Below, one piece after another: positions 50,946 to 60,889 of a stretch of DNA of 64,000 nucleotides. The stretch covers positions 20,447 to 84,446 of the forward strand of contig NZ_KB899342.1 of NCBI RefSeq assembly GCF_000378165.1, read 5' to 3'. The DNA is from Saccharibacter floricola DSM 15669. GTDB lineage: Bacteria > Pseudomonadota > Alphaproteobacteria > Acetobacterales > Acetobacteraceae. Under the pieces are notes generated by a model that was not told the origin of the DNA, made no database searches, and saw nothing but the letters and a program-made list of their open reading frames with translations. The position numbers and the translations under genes were made by a program. The stretch's first letter is position 1, and the number at the start of each line of letters is the position of its first letter.

Positions 50946-52808
50946 ATGTCTCTGAATTCCGTTGTTGAGAGTGTAACTGCCAACATCATTGAGCGGTCGA
51001 AGGTTTCGCGCCGCCGTTATCTTGCTCTAATGGAGCGTAACCGTGCCAAAGGTGTCATGCGTCAAGGATTGACGTGTAGTAACATGGCCCATGCGGTCGC
51101 GGCTATGCCAGACAAGGATAGTCTGATCCATTCCAAGGGCATGAATATTGGTATTATCACGACCTTTAATGACATGCTCTCGGCTCACCAGCCGTATGAA
51201 CATTACCCCGAGCAGATGAAGCTCTTTGCCCGTGAAGTTGGTGCGACAGCACAGGTTGCGGGTGGGGCTCCTGCCATGTGTGATGGTGTGACACAAGGGC
51301 AAGAGGGCATGGATATGTCCCTCTTCTCCCGTGATGTGATTGCACAGTCGACGGCCATTGGTCTGAGCCATGGTATGTTTGAAGGCATGGCCCTTCTAGG
51401 TATCTGTGATAAGATCGTCCCTGGTCTGTTGATGGGCGCTTTGCGCTTTGGCCATCTTCCAGGAATGCTTATTCCATCTGGGCCGATGACATCTGGTTTG
51501 CCGAATAAGGAAAAAGTCCGTATTCGTCAGCTTTATGTGCAGGGTAAGATCGGCAAAGAAGAGCTGATGCAAGCCGAAAGCGAGTCTTATCATAGCGATG
51601 GGACATGCACCTTCTACGGAACCGCCAACACCAACCAGATGATGGCAGAGTTCCTAGGTCTGCAAATGCCAGATTCTTCTTTCATTACGGTAGATACTCC
51701 GCTGCGTCAGGCGATGACGCGTGCTGGTGTCCATCGTTTGACGGAAATTGGCTTTAAGAGCAAAGATTGCCGGCCAATGGCTGAGGTCGTGAATGAAAAA
51801 GCGATCGTAAATGCCATTGTTGGTTTGATGGCAACAGGTGGTTCTACCAACCATACTATTCACATTCCTGCCGTGGCTCGTGCGGCTGGTATTATTGTGA
51901 ACTGGGAAGATTTTGAGCGTCTGTCTGATGCAGTGCCAACGATGGCAAAGATCTATCCAAGTGGCCCATCAGATGTGAACAAGTTCAATGATGTTGGTGG
52001 TCTGCCGACGGTTATCAGAGAACTGATGCAGGCGGATATGCTGCATCGCGATGTGATGACAGTCGCAAAAAATGGTCTGGCGGATTACGCACAGCGTGCA
52101 ACACTTGGCGCTGATAAGAAGGTCGCCTATGTGCCTGCCGCACCATCGACCGATCCTGAAATTCTGCGTGGTATGGCTGATCCGTTCCATCCAGGTGGTG
52201 GGATTAAGCTGGTTAAGGGTAATCTTGGACGCGGTGTGTATAAATCTAGCGCCGTTTCTGAAGACCGTATGACCATTGAAGCCCCTGTTCGTGTGTTCGA
52301 TACGCAGCATGCTGTGAAACGTGCACAGCAAGCTGGTGAGCTGGACAAGGACGTGATCGTTGTTGTGATCGGCCAGGGCCCACGGGCAAATGGTATGCCT
52401 GAGCTTCACGGCCTGATCCCTTCACTGGGTGTGCAGATGGACCGTGGCTTCAAGGTGGCGCTTGTGACAGATGGTCGCCTGTCTGGTGCCAGTGGTAAGG
52501 TGCCGGCAGCTGTGCATGTCGGGCCAGAAGCTCAGATGGGTGGGCCGCTTGCTTGCCTCCGTGATGGTGACATCGTGCGTCTCTGCGCGAAGACAGGACA
52601 GCTCGAAGTTCTCATGGACGCGAAGGAATGGGAGGCTCGCACGCCAACCAAGCCACATCGTGCGCCATTGGGTACCGGTCGTGAGCTCTTTGCGATTACG
52701 CGCGAAGTTTCTCCGCCGGCTGAAGAAGGTGGGTCGGCCATGCAATACATGATGGATCGTGAGATTGCAGAGGTTGGCGATGATATTGATGAAGGAACCG
52801 AGGTATGA
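50946..52808 (+). CDS. edd: 6-phosphogluconate dehydratase
   Basis: Edd dehydrates 6-phosphogluconate to KDPG, the first committed step of the Entner-Doudoroff pathway. The 620-aa protein of the IlvD/Edd family has cysteines for the 4Fe-4S cluster in [23 protein letters not shown] and the [15 protein letters not shown] segment, plus [15 protein letters not shown] and [15 protein letters not shown] near the end. I start it at the ATG at 50946, where the family N-terminus begins; the frame runs back to 50838 but the extra residues are not conserved. Its stop overlaps the eda start (ATGA). Confidence 0.96.
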   Translation: MSLNSVVESVTANIIERSKVSRRRYLALMERNRAKGVMRQGLTCSNMAHAVAAMPDKDSLIHSKGMNIGIITTFNDMLSAHQPYEHYPEQMKLFAREVGATAQVAGGAPAMCDGVTQGQEGMDMSLFSRDVIAQSTAIGLSHGMFEGMALLGICDKIVPGLLMGALRFGHLPGMLIPSGPMTSGLPNKEKVRIRQLYVQGKIGKEELMQAESESYHSDGTCTFYGTANTNQMMAEFLGLQMPDSSFITVDTPLRQAMTRAGVHRLTEIGFKSKDCRPMAEVVNEKAIVNAIVGLMATGGSTNHTIHIPAVARAAGIIVNWEDFERLSDAVPTMAKIYPSGPSDVNKFNDVGGLPTVIRELMQADMLHRDVMTVAKNGLADYAQRATLGADKKVAYVPAAPSTDPEILRGMADPFHPGGGIKLVKGNLGRGVYKSSAVSEDRMTIEAPVRVFDTQHAVKRAQQAGELDKDVIVVVIGQGPRANGMPELHGLIPSLGVQMDRGFKVALVTDGRLSGASGKVPAAVHVGPEAQMGGPLACLRDGDIVRLCAKTGQLEVLMDAKEWEARTPTKPHRAPLGTGRELFAITREVSPPAEEGGSAMQYMMDREIAEVGDDIDEGTEV

Positions 52809-53425
52809 GCTACATTTCAAGAATTGATGCGGTCATGGATCGCAGCCCGGTTATGCCTGTGCTGGTGGTCGACGATGTTGCTAAAGCGCGTCCGATCGCT
52901 GAAGCGCTGGTGGCCCATGGTGTGTCTACACTTGAAGTCACGCTCCGTACACCTGCCGCTCTTGACGTTATCGCCGAGATGTCCAAGGTCGAAGGCGCAC
53001 TGGTTGGGGCCGGCACGGTCTTAAATCCAGAGCAGCTTGATAAAGCGATTGACGCTGGTGCTAAGTTCATCGTGAGCCCAGGTATTACGAAGCCATTGGC
53101 TGAAGCAGCTCTTAAGCGTGACATTCCGTTCCTCCCCGGTACGGCAAATGCCAGCGACATCATGATGGGTCTAGACCTTGGGCTTCGTCGCTTTAAGTTC
53201 TTCCCAGCGATGACCAATGGCGGCATTCCGGCTCTAAAGGGCTTGGCTTCTGTGTTTGGTAATCTGGGTGTTCGCTTCTGTCCAACAGGTGGTATCTCTG
53301 AATCCACCTATAAAGAATGGCTTGCCATCCCAGCAGTTGGGTGCGTTGGTGGTTCTTGGTTGACATCTGGGGATGCGTCTCCTGAAGTGATCGCAGAACG
53401 TGCTAAGGCTCTTGGCATCAAGTAA
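52805..53425 (+). CDS. eda: KDPG aldolase
   Basis: Eda splits KDPG into pyruvate and glyceraldehyde-3-phosphate. It is 206 aa with TLEVTLRTPAAL, GAGTVLNPEQLDKAIDAGAKFIVSPG and the Schiff-base lysine in RRFKFFPA. PTGGISESTYKEWL binds the phosphate. It is translationally coupled to edd; the pair provides the main glycolytic route for an organism of this type. A very strong terminator follows. Confidence 0.96.
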   Translation: MSYISRIDAVMDRSPVMPVLVVDDVAKARPIAEALVAHGVSTLEVTLRTPAALDVIAEMSKVEGALVGAGTVLNPEQLDKAIDAGAKFIVSPGITKPLAEAALKRDIPFLPGTANASDIMMGLDLGLRRFKFFPAMTNGGIPALKGLASVFGNLGVRFCPTGGISESTYKEWLAIPAVGCVGGSWLTSGDASPEVIAERAKALGIK

Positions 53426-53516
53426 GGCGAGATGACGTTACTGATAGGGTTTCTTTTTTGAAAGAGATATATCAGTAGCGACTGGGCTTCTATAAAGAAG
53501 CGCAGAAGGCGTCTTT

Positions 53517-53560
53517 AAAACGGCGGTTTCACAGTGTTTTAGCTGTGATACCGCCGTTTT
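53517..53560 (+). terminator. Strong terminator after edd-eda
   Basis: AAAACGGCGGT and ACCGCCGTTTT form an 11-bp outer stem with an inner CACAG/CTGTG stem. Confidence 0.95.
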
Positions 53561-53622
53561 CGTGTGAGGGAAAAGCAGAACGCACAGTATGTTCTGCTGG
53601 ATCGGTAAAGGATCGTTTGAGG

Positions 53623-55191
53623 ATGGCCTCTCAGGCGAGATCGATTATGGGGTTAGCTGGCGTGTTGTGCACCGCTTTGTTAACGACCCTGAATGAACAA
53701 GTCTCTACGCAAGGTTTGCCCGATATTATGGGTGGCATAGGGATGAGCCATGACCCTGCGACATGGTTCACAAGTCTATATAGTGCAGCTCAAGTGGTTG
53801 GGGCGGGGCTTTCTCCTTGGATGGCTTTGACATTTAGCTTACGGCGTTGGGCTTTTATTGTTCTGGGCTTAGGTGTGGTGAGCAGTGTGCTCATTCCTTT
53901 TACCGATACGTTGAGCCTTCTTTATATCTTGCGTACGCTGCAAGGTATTGCGGGTGGTTTTGCCATTCCGTTGATGATGTTCTCTACTCTACGTATTTTA
54001 AGTCTTGATATACGTACGTATGGGTTAGCGTCCTATGCGCTGACAGCCACATGTTTCCCTTATCTCAGTACCGCGTTAGCCGGGTTGTGGACAGATTTTG
54101 TTGATTGGCGTTTCGTCTTTTGGCAAGTGATCCCACTTGGTGCTCTTGCTTGGGCATTGCTGGTTTACGGTATGCCCGTAACAGAGCCTGATCATGGACG
54201 TTTCCGCATGTTTAATTGGCGGGGTGTTGTTCTTTTCACCGGAGCTGCATGGTGTTTAAGCATGATGCTTCTTTTGGGAGATTGGCTCGATTGGTTTAAT
54301 TCACCCTTCATCTGCGTATTAGGGCTTATCGGGACAGTCTGTGTTCCGCTCTTAGTATGGAATGAGTGGAATCATGTACTGCCATTTTTTAAATTTCAGC
54401 TCCTAGGGCGGCGGAATTATCTTTATGGCGTGACAGCTATTAGTTTATTCGTTCTGGTATCGTTGGCGAGTTCCACTGTGCCAGGGCGTTATCTTACACA
54501 AATCGCGGGCTATAGGCCGGAACAAAGCTATCTGATTACGCTTGAAGTCGCGGCTATGCAGATCATTATGTTGCCCATTGTGGGCTATCTGCTGAACCAG
54601 CGTCATATTGATAGTCGTGTCGTAGGTTTTGTGGGGATGACATGCTTATTTATCGGTCTTTGCGGCGACACTTTTCTTACCTCTGTGTGGCTGAGGAATG
54701 AGTTCTACCTTTGGCAGTTTGTGCAAGCTATTGGTGGAGAGATGATTTTGGCGTCACTCTTGTTGATGTCAACAAATGCCGTTGTTCCTGCCGAATCCGC
54801 GTTTGCTGTTGCGTTAGTGAATATGCCGCGCTCTCTCATGCAGGTTGTAGGAACATGGCTGATACAGCTCGTCCATCATTGGCGAGGAACGTTGCATTCA
54901 CAGCGTTTGACAGACCATCTGGGTGTTGAGCGTTATCGGCTGTTTCAAGGAAGCAGTCCGACCATCCAAAGTCCGACTCCTCTGACGCCTGATGGAAGGC
55001 CGCGCTTCGCAGGAAGTATGGCACTGATTAAGCAGCAGTTCCATCATCAGACACAGGTGTTGGAGCTGACAGATTTGTTCTTTGTACTGCTCGGCTTACT
55101 CGTGTTTCTTATGCTCTGTGTGTTGATCTTGCCAGTGCGGACTTATCCGCCGTGGATCGTGTTTGCGCAGCCAAAGAAACCTTCGTCATAA
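53623..55191 (+). CDS. DHA2-type MFS drug exporter, second efflux system
   Basis: A 522-aa major facilitator with about 14 hydrophobic segments. Helix 1 reads LCTALLTTLNEQVSTQGLPD, so the D-x-T-I-V motif of EmrB is replaced; helix 4 has RTLQGIAGGFAIPL. It is only distantly similar to the EmrB at 4622-6220. It precedes an adaptor and outer-membrane factor in the same direction, 264 bases away, and probably supplies the inner-membrane part of a second tripartite pump. A start at 53623 is used, with AAAGGA ten bases upstream; the frame extends further to 53545. Substrate unknown. Confidence 0.85.
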   Translation: MASQARSIMGLAGVLCTALLTTLNEQVSTQGLPDIMGGIGMSHDPATWFTSLYSAAQVVGAGLSPWMALTFSLRRWAFIVLGLGVVSSVLIPFTDTLSLLYILRTLQGIAGGFAIPLMMFSTLRILSLDIRTYGLASYALTATCFPYLSTALAGLWTDFVDWRFVFWQVIPLGALAWALLVYGMPVTEPDHGRFRMFNWRGVVLFTGAAWCLSMMLLLGDWLDWFNSPFICVLGLIGTVCVPLLVWNEWNHVLPFFKFQLLGRRNYLYGVTAISLFVLVSLASSTVPGRYLTQIAGYRPEQSYLITLEVAAMQIIMLPIVGYLLNQRHIDSRVVGFVGMTCLFIGLCGDTFLTSVWLRNEFYLWQFVQAIGGEMILASLLLMSTNAVVPAESAFAVALVNMPRSLMQVVGTWLIQLVHHWRGTLHSQRLTDHLGVERYRLFQGSSPTIQSPTPLTPDGRPRFAGSMALIKQQFHHQTQVLELTDLFFVLLGLLVFLMLCVLILPVRTYPPWIVFAQPKKPSS

Positions 55192-55250
55192 ATAGCTATG
55201 CACTTAGTGCATAGAGTTTGCCTTACTGCACGCACGCTTAATGCTTGCCA

Positions 55251-55266
55251 ATGACCGGTCGGTTTC
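55251..55266. promoter_or_regulatory. TetR-type operator copy upstream of the second efflux adaptor
   Basis: ATGACCGGTCGGTTTC shares its first 13 bases exactly with the palindrome at 3428-3440, then diverges in the last three positions. It lies between the MFS gene and the adaptor, 190 bases before the adaptor start. No TetR gene lies beside this system. Confidence 0.6.
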
Positions 55267-55455
55267 TGCCATAAGGCGATTGTGGTTTTTATATGATCGA
55301 ATCATGGGGGGCCCTTCATACGGGAAGCGCTCGTGGTTGGTGTGTGTATAAACAACGTGTGAATATCGTTATATTCAAAATTCCCGTCGTGCAGAGCACG
55401 TATTGCCTTTATCTCGCTCACACACTGTGAGTGTAACGAAGAAAGCCTAGTGTGT

Positions 55456-56550
55456 ATGAAGGAACCCTCAGCCTCTCGGAAGAAAGCCTATTGGCCGTTT
55501 TTCTTTGCTGGGGGGATCATTGCACTTTTTATTATCGTTATTTTGGCGATTATTTTTGTACCGACATCACGTGTCTGGACGAATGATGCCTATGTAACAG
55601 CGCATTATGCGGTTATTGCGCCACGTGTCCCCGGGCAGGTTATTTCTGTACAGGTCGATGATAACCAATCTGTGCGTGCAGGAGATGTGTTAGCGACGCT
55701 GGATCCACGTGATTATCAGACGACGTTGGACCAAGCCCGTGCGACAGAACAGCATGACCGTGCATTAGTGTTAGATGCGGCGGCCAATGTTGCGCGTCAG
55801 CCTTCGTTGATTGGCCAAGCTCAAGCCAGCGTAGATCGGCTAAAAGCGGAGTTACTTTTTGCCCAACAAAATGCGGCACGGTATGAGCGTCTGGCTCGGA
55901 CAGGGGCTGGAAGTCGCGAAGAGGGGCAAAAAACCCATGCGACGTTAGGTGAGTTGACGGCTGGTCTGCACGCCGCTGAGGCTGATCTCTCCGCAGCGCA
56001 GGCGCAATTAACGGTTCTTGAAGCACAACATGACTCGGCCCGCCGCCAAGTAGCGGTGGATCAGGCGCGTGTGCATCAGGCAGAGCTGAATTTATCCTAT
56101 ACACAGATACGCGCACCGTTTGACGGAATGGTGGGTGAACGCAGCGTGCAAGCGGGGAACTACGTGCCTGATGGGGCGGCCCTGATGGCGTTGGTACCGA
56201 TGGATCAGCTCTGGATTGCAGCGAATTATCGCGAAATTGCCTTACGTCATATGCGCCCAGGGCAGAAAGCGACGATTCACGTGGATGCGTATAATATTGA
56301 TCTTGATGGTGTTGTTGATAGTGTGCCGCCGGCTTCGGGGGCGGCTTTTGCGCCGTTGGCTCCAGAAAATGCGACGGGTAATTTTACCAAAATTGTGCAG
56401 CGCCTTCCGGTGAAAATCACGCTGATACCCGGTCAGCCTTTAGCAAAATTGTTGCGGCTGGGCTTCTCTGTTGAAACAACAGTGCATACCTCGCTGAGTG
56501 ATGTCGTGGGGGCTCAAGAGAAAAGCGACAAAGCGGTGACGGCAAAATGA
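55456..56550 (+). CDS. EmrA/HlyD-family efflux adaptor, second system
   Basis: A 364-aa membrane fusion protein with one anchor at about residues 15-38, the signature VWTNDAYVTAHYAVIAPRVPGQV, VDDNQSVRAGDVLATLDPRDY, an alanine-rich coiled coil, and APFDGMVGERSVQAGNYV in the second lipoyl half. It parallels EmrA at 3534-4625. A GTG at 55450 is an alternative start. It overlaps the outer-membrane factor start in ATGA. The operator-like site at 55251 lies upstream. Confidence 0.92.
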   Translation: MKEPSASRKKAYWPFFFAGGIIALFIIVILAIIFVPTSRVWTNDAYVTAHYAVIAPRVPGQVISVQVDDNQSVRAGDVLATLDPRDYQTTLDQARATEQHDRALVLDAAANVARQPSLIGQAQASVDRLKAELLFAQQNAARYERLARTGAGSREEGQKTHATLGELTAGLHAAEADLSAAQAQLTVLEAQHDSARRQVAVDQARVHQAELNLSYTQIRAPFDGMVGERSVQAGNYVPDGAALMALVPMDQLWIAANYREIALRHMRPGQKATIHVDAYNIDLDGVVDSVPPASGAAFAPLAPENATGNFTKIVQRLPVKITLIPGQPLAKLLRLGFSVETTVHTSLSDVVGAQEKSDKAVTAK

Positions 56551-58040
56551 TCATGCAAAAACGGGGATACCGCGCGCTCGTAAGAGTGGCAGCCTTGCCG
56601 CTGATGATCGTGGGGCTTGAAGGCTGCATAACCGTTGGCCCTGACTTCCACCACCCAACGATGAAAGAGCAACCGGGGCAGTGGAAGAAAGCAGCGGATG
56701 CGCCGGCTCACCAAAAGAGTGGTCAGACCTATGGCGGTCAGGTTGATGTGGCATGGTGGCATCAATTCCATGATGATGAGCTTGATCGTCTCGTGACGCG
56801 TCTGGGGGCGCAAAACCTGAATGTGCAGGAAGCCGCGACACGGATTGGGCAGTCACGCGGACAGCTCAAAGTCGCAGCGTCGGAGGGAATGCCGACGCTT
56901 AATTGGGCGGGTTCTTACACCTGGACGCAACAAAGTAAGCGAGGTTTTCTCACCATTGCGCAGGCCGCTCCGGGATCCAATCTGCAATATCAGCAATATA
57001 CCAATATTGGTGCAGCTTCATGGGATATGGATCTTTTTGGGCGGATTCGTCGCTCAGTCGAGGCGGGTCAGTCTGAAGTGCTGCAAGCTGTTGCTGCTCA
57101 ACGAGGGGTAGCATTGGCGAGTCTGGCTGATCTTGTGGGGGATTATCTCAGTCTGCGTGGGGTGCAAGAGCAAATCCGTCTTACGGAGCGGCATTTAGAG
57201 CTTGTCCATCATGATCTGTCTCTTGTTCTGGATCGTCAGCGTGAAGGAGCAGCGAATGCGCTTGAAGTTGCACAAGCACGCGGACAGGTGGAAGAAACAG
57301 AGAGCGCGTTGCCACCTTTAAAAGATGCACAAGCCGCATTGATTAACGCCATAGGGTATATTCTAGCGTTGCCTCCTCGTGCTCTAGAAGAGGAGTTGCT
57401 TCCACGTCGTGCCCAACCTGTGCCGCCTGCGTCCATCGGGATCGGGGTGCCCAGTGCTTTGGTTGAGCGCCGCCCTGATATTATGGAAGCCGATGCGCGG
57501 TTACATGCGGCCGTTGCTGAAGTAGGGGCAGCGAAAGCCGCTTTTTATCCAGACATTACCTTAACGGGGAACTTGGGTACGCAAAGCCTTTCGGCAAGTG
57601 ATTTCTTTATGCCTGCAGCAAAATATTTCACACTGGGCCCAACCTTAAATGTGCCGATCTTTGAAGGGGGGCGGCTCAGTGGTGGCTTGAAGCTGCGTAA
57701 GGCGCAACAGAAAGAAGCGGCGATTGCTTATCACCAAGTGATGCTCAATGCGTGGCGTGAAGTGGACGATGCCATCACCAAGTTCGCGCAAGTTAATGAC
57801 CGCTACCATCATTTGGAAGAAACCGTGAAGCAGAATCGCCTCGCGCTTAAGGCGGCCCGTGAACAGTATACAACAGGGGCTGTTCCGTTTTTAGAGGTGG
57901 ATCAAGCCGAAGCAGCTTTGCTAGCTAATGATATTTTATTAGCTTCGAGCCGCACAGAAACAGCTTCTGCGATGGTAAGCTTATATAGAGCGCTTGGGGG
58001 AGGATGGCAGATAATCAATACCTCCATAAATCCTCTCTAA
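56547..58040 (+). CDS. Outer-membrane efflux lipoprotein, second system
   Basis: A 497-aa NodT/OprM-family channel with a lipobox (VGLEGC) near residue 27, then CITVGPDFHHPTMKEQPGQW, VAWWHQFHDDELDRLV, a double helical-barrel repeat, VERRPDIMEADARLHAAVAEVGAAKA and the closing YRALGGGW. It is the outer gate of the pump built from the MFS and adaptor upstream. A hairpin ATCCTCT/AGAGGAT follows at about 58029-58050 without a T-run. It is a homologue of the one at 6996-8570. Confidence 0.93.
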   Translation: MIMQKRGYRALVRVAALPLMIVGLEGCITVGPDFHHPTMKEQPGQWKKAADAPAHQKSGQTYGGQVDVAWWHQFHDDELDRLVTRLGAQNLNVQEAATRIGQSRGQLKVAASEGMPTLNWAGSYTWTQQSKRGFLTIAQAAPGSNLQYQQYTNIGAASWDMDLFGRIRRSVEAGQSEVLQAVAAQRGVALASLADLVGDYLSLRGVQEQIRLTERHLELVHHDLSLVLDRQREGAANALEVAQARGQVEETESALPPLKDAQAALINAIGYILALPPRALEEELLPRRAQPVPPASIGIGVPSALVERRPDIMEADARLHAAVAEVGAAKAAFYPDITLTGNLGTQSLSASDFFMPAAKYFTLGPTLNVPIFEGGRLSGGLKLRKAQQKEAAIAYHQVMLNAWREVDDAITKFAQVNDRYHHLEETVKQNRLALKAAREQYTTGAVPFLEVDQAEAALLANDILLASSRTETASAMVSLYRALGGGWQIINTSINPL

Positions 58041-58121
58041 AAAAGAGGATGACCCAATAAGGAGATATTTATACGGCATTTGGGTTGCACCATAGCGGAG
58101 CGGGGGATATTTCCAGATATT

Positions 58122-59714
58122 ATGATTCATTCACGTCTTCCTCTTCGCCGTGCCCTTTTATCCGTTTCTGATAAGAGCGGTCTTGTTGAACTTGCCCGTG
58201 CGCTTGATGCGCAGGGAGTTGAACTTCTGTCTACTGGTGGATCCGCACGCTGCATACGCGATGCCGGCATCCTCGTAACCGATGTGTCCGAACATACGGG
58301 CTTTCCTGAAATTCTTGATGGGCGTGTCAAAACGCTGGTGCCGTGGATCCATGGTGGTATTTTAGGCCGTCGCGATAAGGAAGAGCATCAGGCACAGATG
58401 AGTGAGCATAAGATTGCTCCGATTGATCTCGTTTGTGTTAACCTTTACCCATTTGCCTCAACCGTTGCTTCTGGTGCGGATGCTGAAACATGCGTTGAAA
58501 ATATTGATATTGGTGGCCCCGCGATGGTTCGAGCGGCGGCAAAGAATTTTGCTCATGTGGCCATCTTGACCGATCCTGAGCAATATGACGGTTTTCTTGA
58601 AGCACTGGCCAAAGGGGGTAGTACGCTCAGTGAGCGTCGTCGTTGGGCGGCGAATGCTTACGCTCATACAGCCCGTTATGACAGCATGATCGCGCGTTGG
58701 TTTGCAGAACAAACGGCTGAGAACGAGGCCGAGGCGCTTTTACCTTCTGTGCTAACCGTGGCCGGTGAGCGCAGCGATTTACTGCGTTATGGTGAGAACC
58801 CTCATCAGCAAGCCGCGTTTTATCGTGATGGCAGCCAACGTCCAGGTCTAGCGACTGCTAAGCAGATTCAGGGCAAGGCGCTGAGCTATAATAACCTCAA
58901 TGATACAGACGCGGCTTTTGAAGCTGTCGCGGAGTTTGAGGGGCCAAGTGTTGTTATCGTTAAGCATGCGAACCCATGCGGTGTTGCGTCTGCTGATACG
59001 CTAGAGAATGCGTGGAAGGCGGCTTTACGTTGCGACCCTGTTTCCGCCTTTGGTGGGATTGTGGCGCTGAACCGTCCCTTGGATCAAGCAACAGCCGAAC
59101 AGATCAGCAAGATCTTTACGGAAGTGATTGTTGCGCCGGATGCTGATGATGGGGCGAAAGAGGTTCTCTCTAAAAAGAAGAATCTGCGTTTGCTTCTGAC
59201 AGGTGCTGTGCCTGATGCCCAAGCGAAGGGCTTGGCGTTCCGTTCTGTTTCGGGTGGGTTCTTAGCGCAGAGCCGTGATCATGGTCATGTGACGCCTGAG
59301 AGCTTAAAGGTTGTGACAAAGCGCCAGCCAAGCGAGCAAGAGATGGCGGATCTGCTCTTTTCCTTCCGTGTGGCGAAGCATGTGAAGTCTAACGCTGTCA
59401 TTTACGTCAAAAATCAGGCGACAGTGGGGATTGGCGCTGGGCAAATGTCTCGTGTTGATAGTGCCCGTATCGCGGCGCGTAAGAGTGAAGATGCGGCACG
59501 AGCTGCCGGTGAGGACACAGCTTTAACCGTGGGGTCTGTTGCGGCATCGGATGCGTTTTTCCCATTTGCTGATGGGCTAGAGAGTGTCGTTGCCGCCGGT
59601 GCAACGGCTGTCATCCAGCCTGGCGGTTCTATTCGTGATCAAGAAGTGATTGATGCGGCTGATAAAGCCGGCATCGCTATGGTCTTTACAGGAATGAGGC
59701 ATTTTAGACATTGA
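58122..59714 (+). CDS. purH: Bifunctional AICAR transformylase/IMP cyclohydrolase
   Basis: PurH catalyses the last two steps to IMP. The N-terminal cyclohydrolase carries [33 protein letters not shown] and [16 protein letters not shown]; the C-terminal transformylase carries [41 protein letters not shown] and the catalytic residues up to the closing FTGMRHFRH. The protein is 530 aa, the usual size. A ribosome site GGAGAT lies at 58061, far from the ATG at 58122, so the start could be further upstream. It overlaps the next gene by four bases. Confidence 0.95.
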   Translation: MIHSRLPLRRALLSVSDKSGLVELARALDAQGVELLSTGGSARCIRDAGILVTDVSEHTGFPEILDGRVKTLVPWIHGGILGRRDKEEHQAQMSEHKIAPIDLVCVNLYPFASTVASGADAETCVENIDIGGPAMVRAAAKNFAHVAILTDPEQYDGFLEALAKGGSTLSERRRWAANAYAHTARYDSMIARWFAEQTAENEAEALLPSVLTVAGERSDLLRYGENPHQQAAFYRDGSQRPGLATAKQIQGKALSYNNLNDTDAAFEAVAEFEGPSVVIVKHANPCGVASADTLENAWKAALRCDPVSAFGGIVALNRPLDQATAEQISKIFTEVIVAPDADDGAKEVLSKKKNLRLLLTGAVPDAQAKGLAFRSVSGGFLAQSRDHGHVTPESLKVVTKRQPSEQEMADLLFSFRVAKHVKSNAVIYVKNQATVGIGAGQMSRVDSARIAARKSEDAARAAGEDTALTVGSVAASDAFFPFADGLESVVAAGATAVIQPGGSIRDQEVIDAADKAGIAMVFTGMRHFRH

Positions 59715-60094
59715 GACGTTTTGTTTTTCCCCTATTGATGGGATTGGTGACGCTGGGGAGTGCTTCCTCAGCGGCCATTGCAGCGTCATGTGATTATGAC
59801 GTATCGCCTTTGCCGGTTATTTCAGGAACGGTCACGCGTGTGACGACGGATGGAGTGCTTCTACAAGATGGCACAGATCTCATTTTACCAGAATCGTTGC
59901 TCCCTCATGTGCGTTTGGATACAAAAGTAACCGTGCGCGGCCTAAAAGGGATGACAGGTCATAAAGTTTGGGCTTTTGCGATTGAGGATCACTCTTCGTT
60001 GATCTGCCCATCTAAAGGTGATGTGCATAAGGGAGCCTATCCAGGCTCACCAAGCTATGACGTCATTGGCCATGATGAGCAAGAGAAGCCGTAA
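59711..60094 (+). CDS. Small exported protein of unknown function
   Basis: A 127-aa exported protein with a signal peptide ending in AAIAAS, then a short OB-like beta segment ([31 protein letters not shown]) and a flexible tail. The TTG start overlaps the purH stop in TTGA. Two cysteines at about residues 27 and 99 could pair. No family is recognised; the glycine-valine beta pattern recalls small DUF5666-like periplasmic domains. It may be in the purH transcript and lies 17 bases before nadK. Confidence 0.6.
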   Translation: MRRFVFPLLMGLVTLGSASSAAIAASCDYDVSPLPVISGTVTRVTTDGVLLQDGTDLILPESLLPHVRLDTKVTVRGLKGMTGHKVWAFAIEDHSSLICPSKGDVHKGAYPGSPSYDVIGHDEQEKP

Positions 60095-60111
60095 TCTTCC
60101 TTGAGGATGTC

Positions 60112-60870
60112 ATGAATATTGCCTTCGTTGCGGCCTCTACAGAGGCCGCTCAAGAGGCTTTCAAACGTTTTACCCATCGCTATGGGAATGTATCGTTTGA
60201 GGAAGCCGAAGTTATTGTGTGCTTAGGAGGGGACGGCTTTATGCTTGAAACTCTTTTGCATATTCTTGGCTATAATATTCCCGTTTTTGGCATGAATTAC
60301 GGAACTGTTGGTTTTCTGATGAATACGCCAGAAGAAGACCATTTGCCCCAGCGTCTTGCTTATGCTCAACCCACGACAATTTCACCATTGCATATGTGGG
60401 CTCGTACGACTTCGGGGGAGGAGCATGAGGGGCTCGGCTTTAATGACGTGTTTATTTACCGTGAAACGCGCCAAACGGCCAATATCAGTATTGAAGTTGA
60501 TGGGCGTGAACGGATGCAGCGTTTGGTCTGCGATGGTGTTATTTTAGCGACGCCAGCGGGTTCAACGGCGTATAATCGCTCGGCTCATGGGCCAATTATT
60601 CCATTGGGTGCGGAACTCTTGTCTCTCACACCAATCTCACCTTTTCATCCGCGGCATTGGCGTGGTGCATTGCTTCCAGCAGAAGTGACTGTGCGTTTTG
60701 CGTTGCATGATACGGCTAAGCGTCCGGCTTCAGCCGTAGCAGGCCCGACTGAATTTCGCGATGTAAAGGAAGTTATGGTCAGAGTGAGTCAGGAACATCG
60801 TGTGACGTTGCTGTTCGACCCTGACCATAGCCTGTCTGAGCGGATTATTGCTGAGCAGTTTGCCGAGTAA
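60112..60870 (+). CDS. nadK: NAD kinase
   Basis: NadK phosphorylates NAD to NADP. The 252-aa protein shows the ATP-binding GGDGFMLETL, the conserved GTVGFLMN segment, the NE/D-type loop FNDVFIYRET, and the substrate-binding TPAGSTAYNRSAHGPII. GAGG lies at a normal distance before the ATG. It is convergent with the hydroxyacid dehydrogenase, only 19 bases away. Confidence 0.95.
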   Translation: MNIAFVAASTEAAQEAFKRFTHRYGNVSFEEAEVIVCLGGDGFMLETLLHILGYNIPVFGMNYGTVGFLMNTPEEDHLPQRLAYAQPTTISPLHMWARTTSGEEHEGLGFNDVFIYRETRQTANISIEVDGRERMQRLVCDGVILATPAGSTAYNRSAHGPIIPLGAELLSLTPISPFHPRHWRGALLPAEVTVRFALHDTAKRPASAVAGPTEFRDVKEVMVRVSQEHRVTLLFDPDHSLSERIIAEQFAE

Positions 60871-60889
60871 TCCGCTGATAAGACAGGCG

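Noticed and set aside
58029..58050. Terminator after the second outer-membrane factor
   Set aside because: The 7-bp hairpin lacks a T-run and lies only about 30 bases before purH, so it is too weak to list as a terminator.
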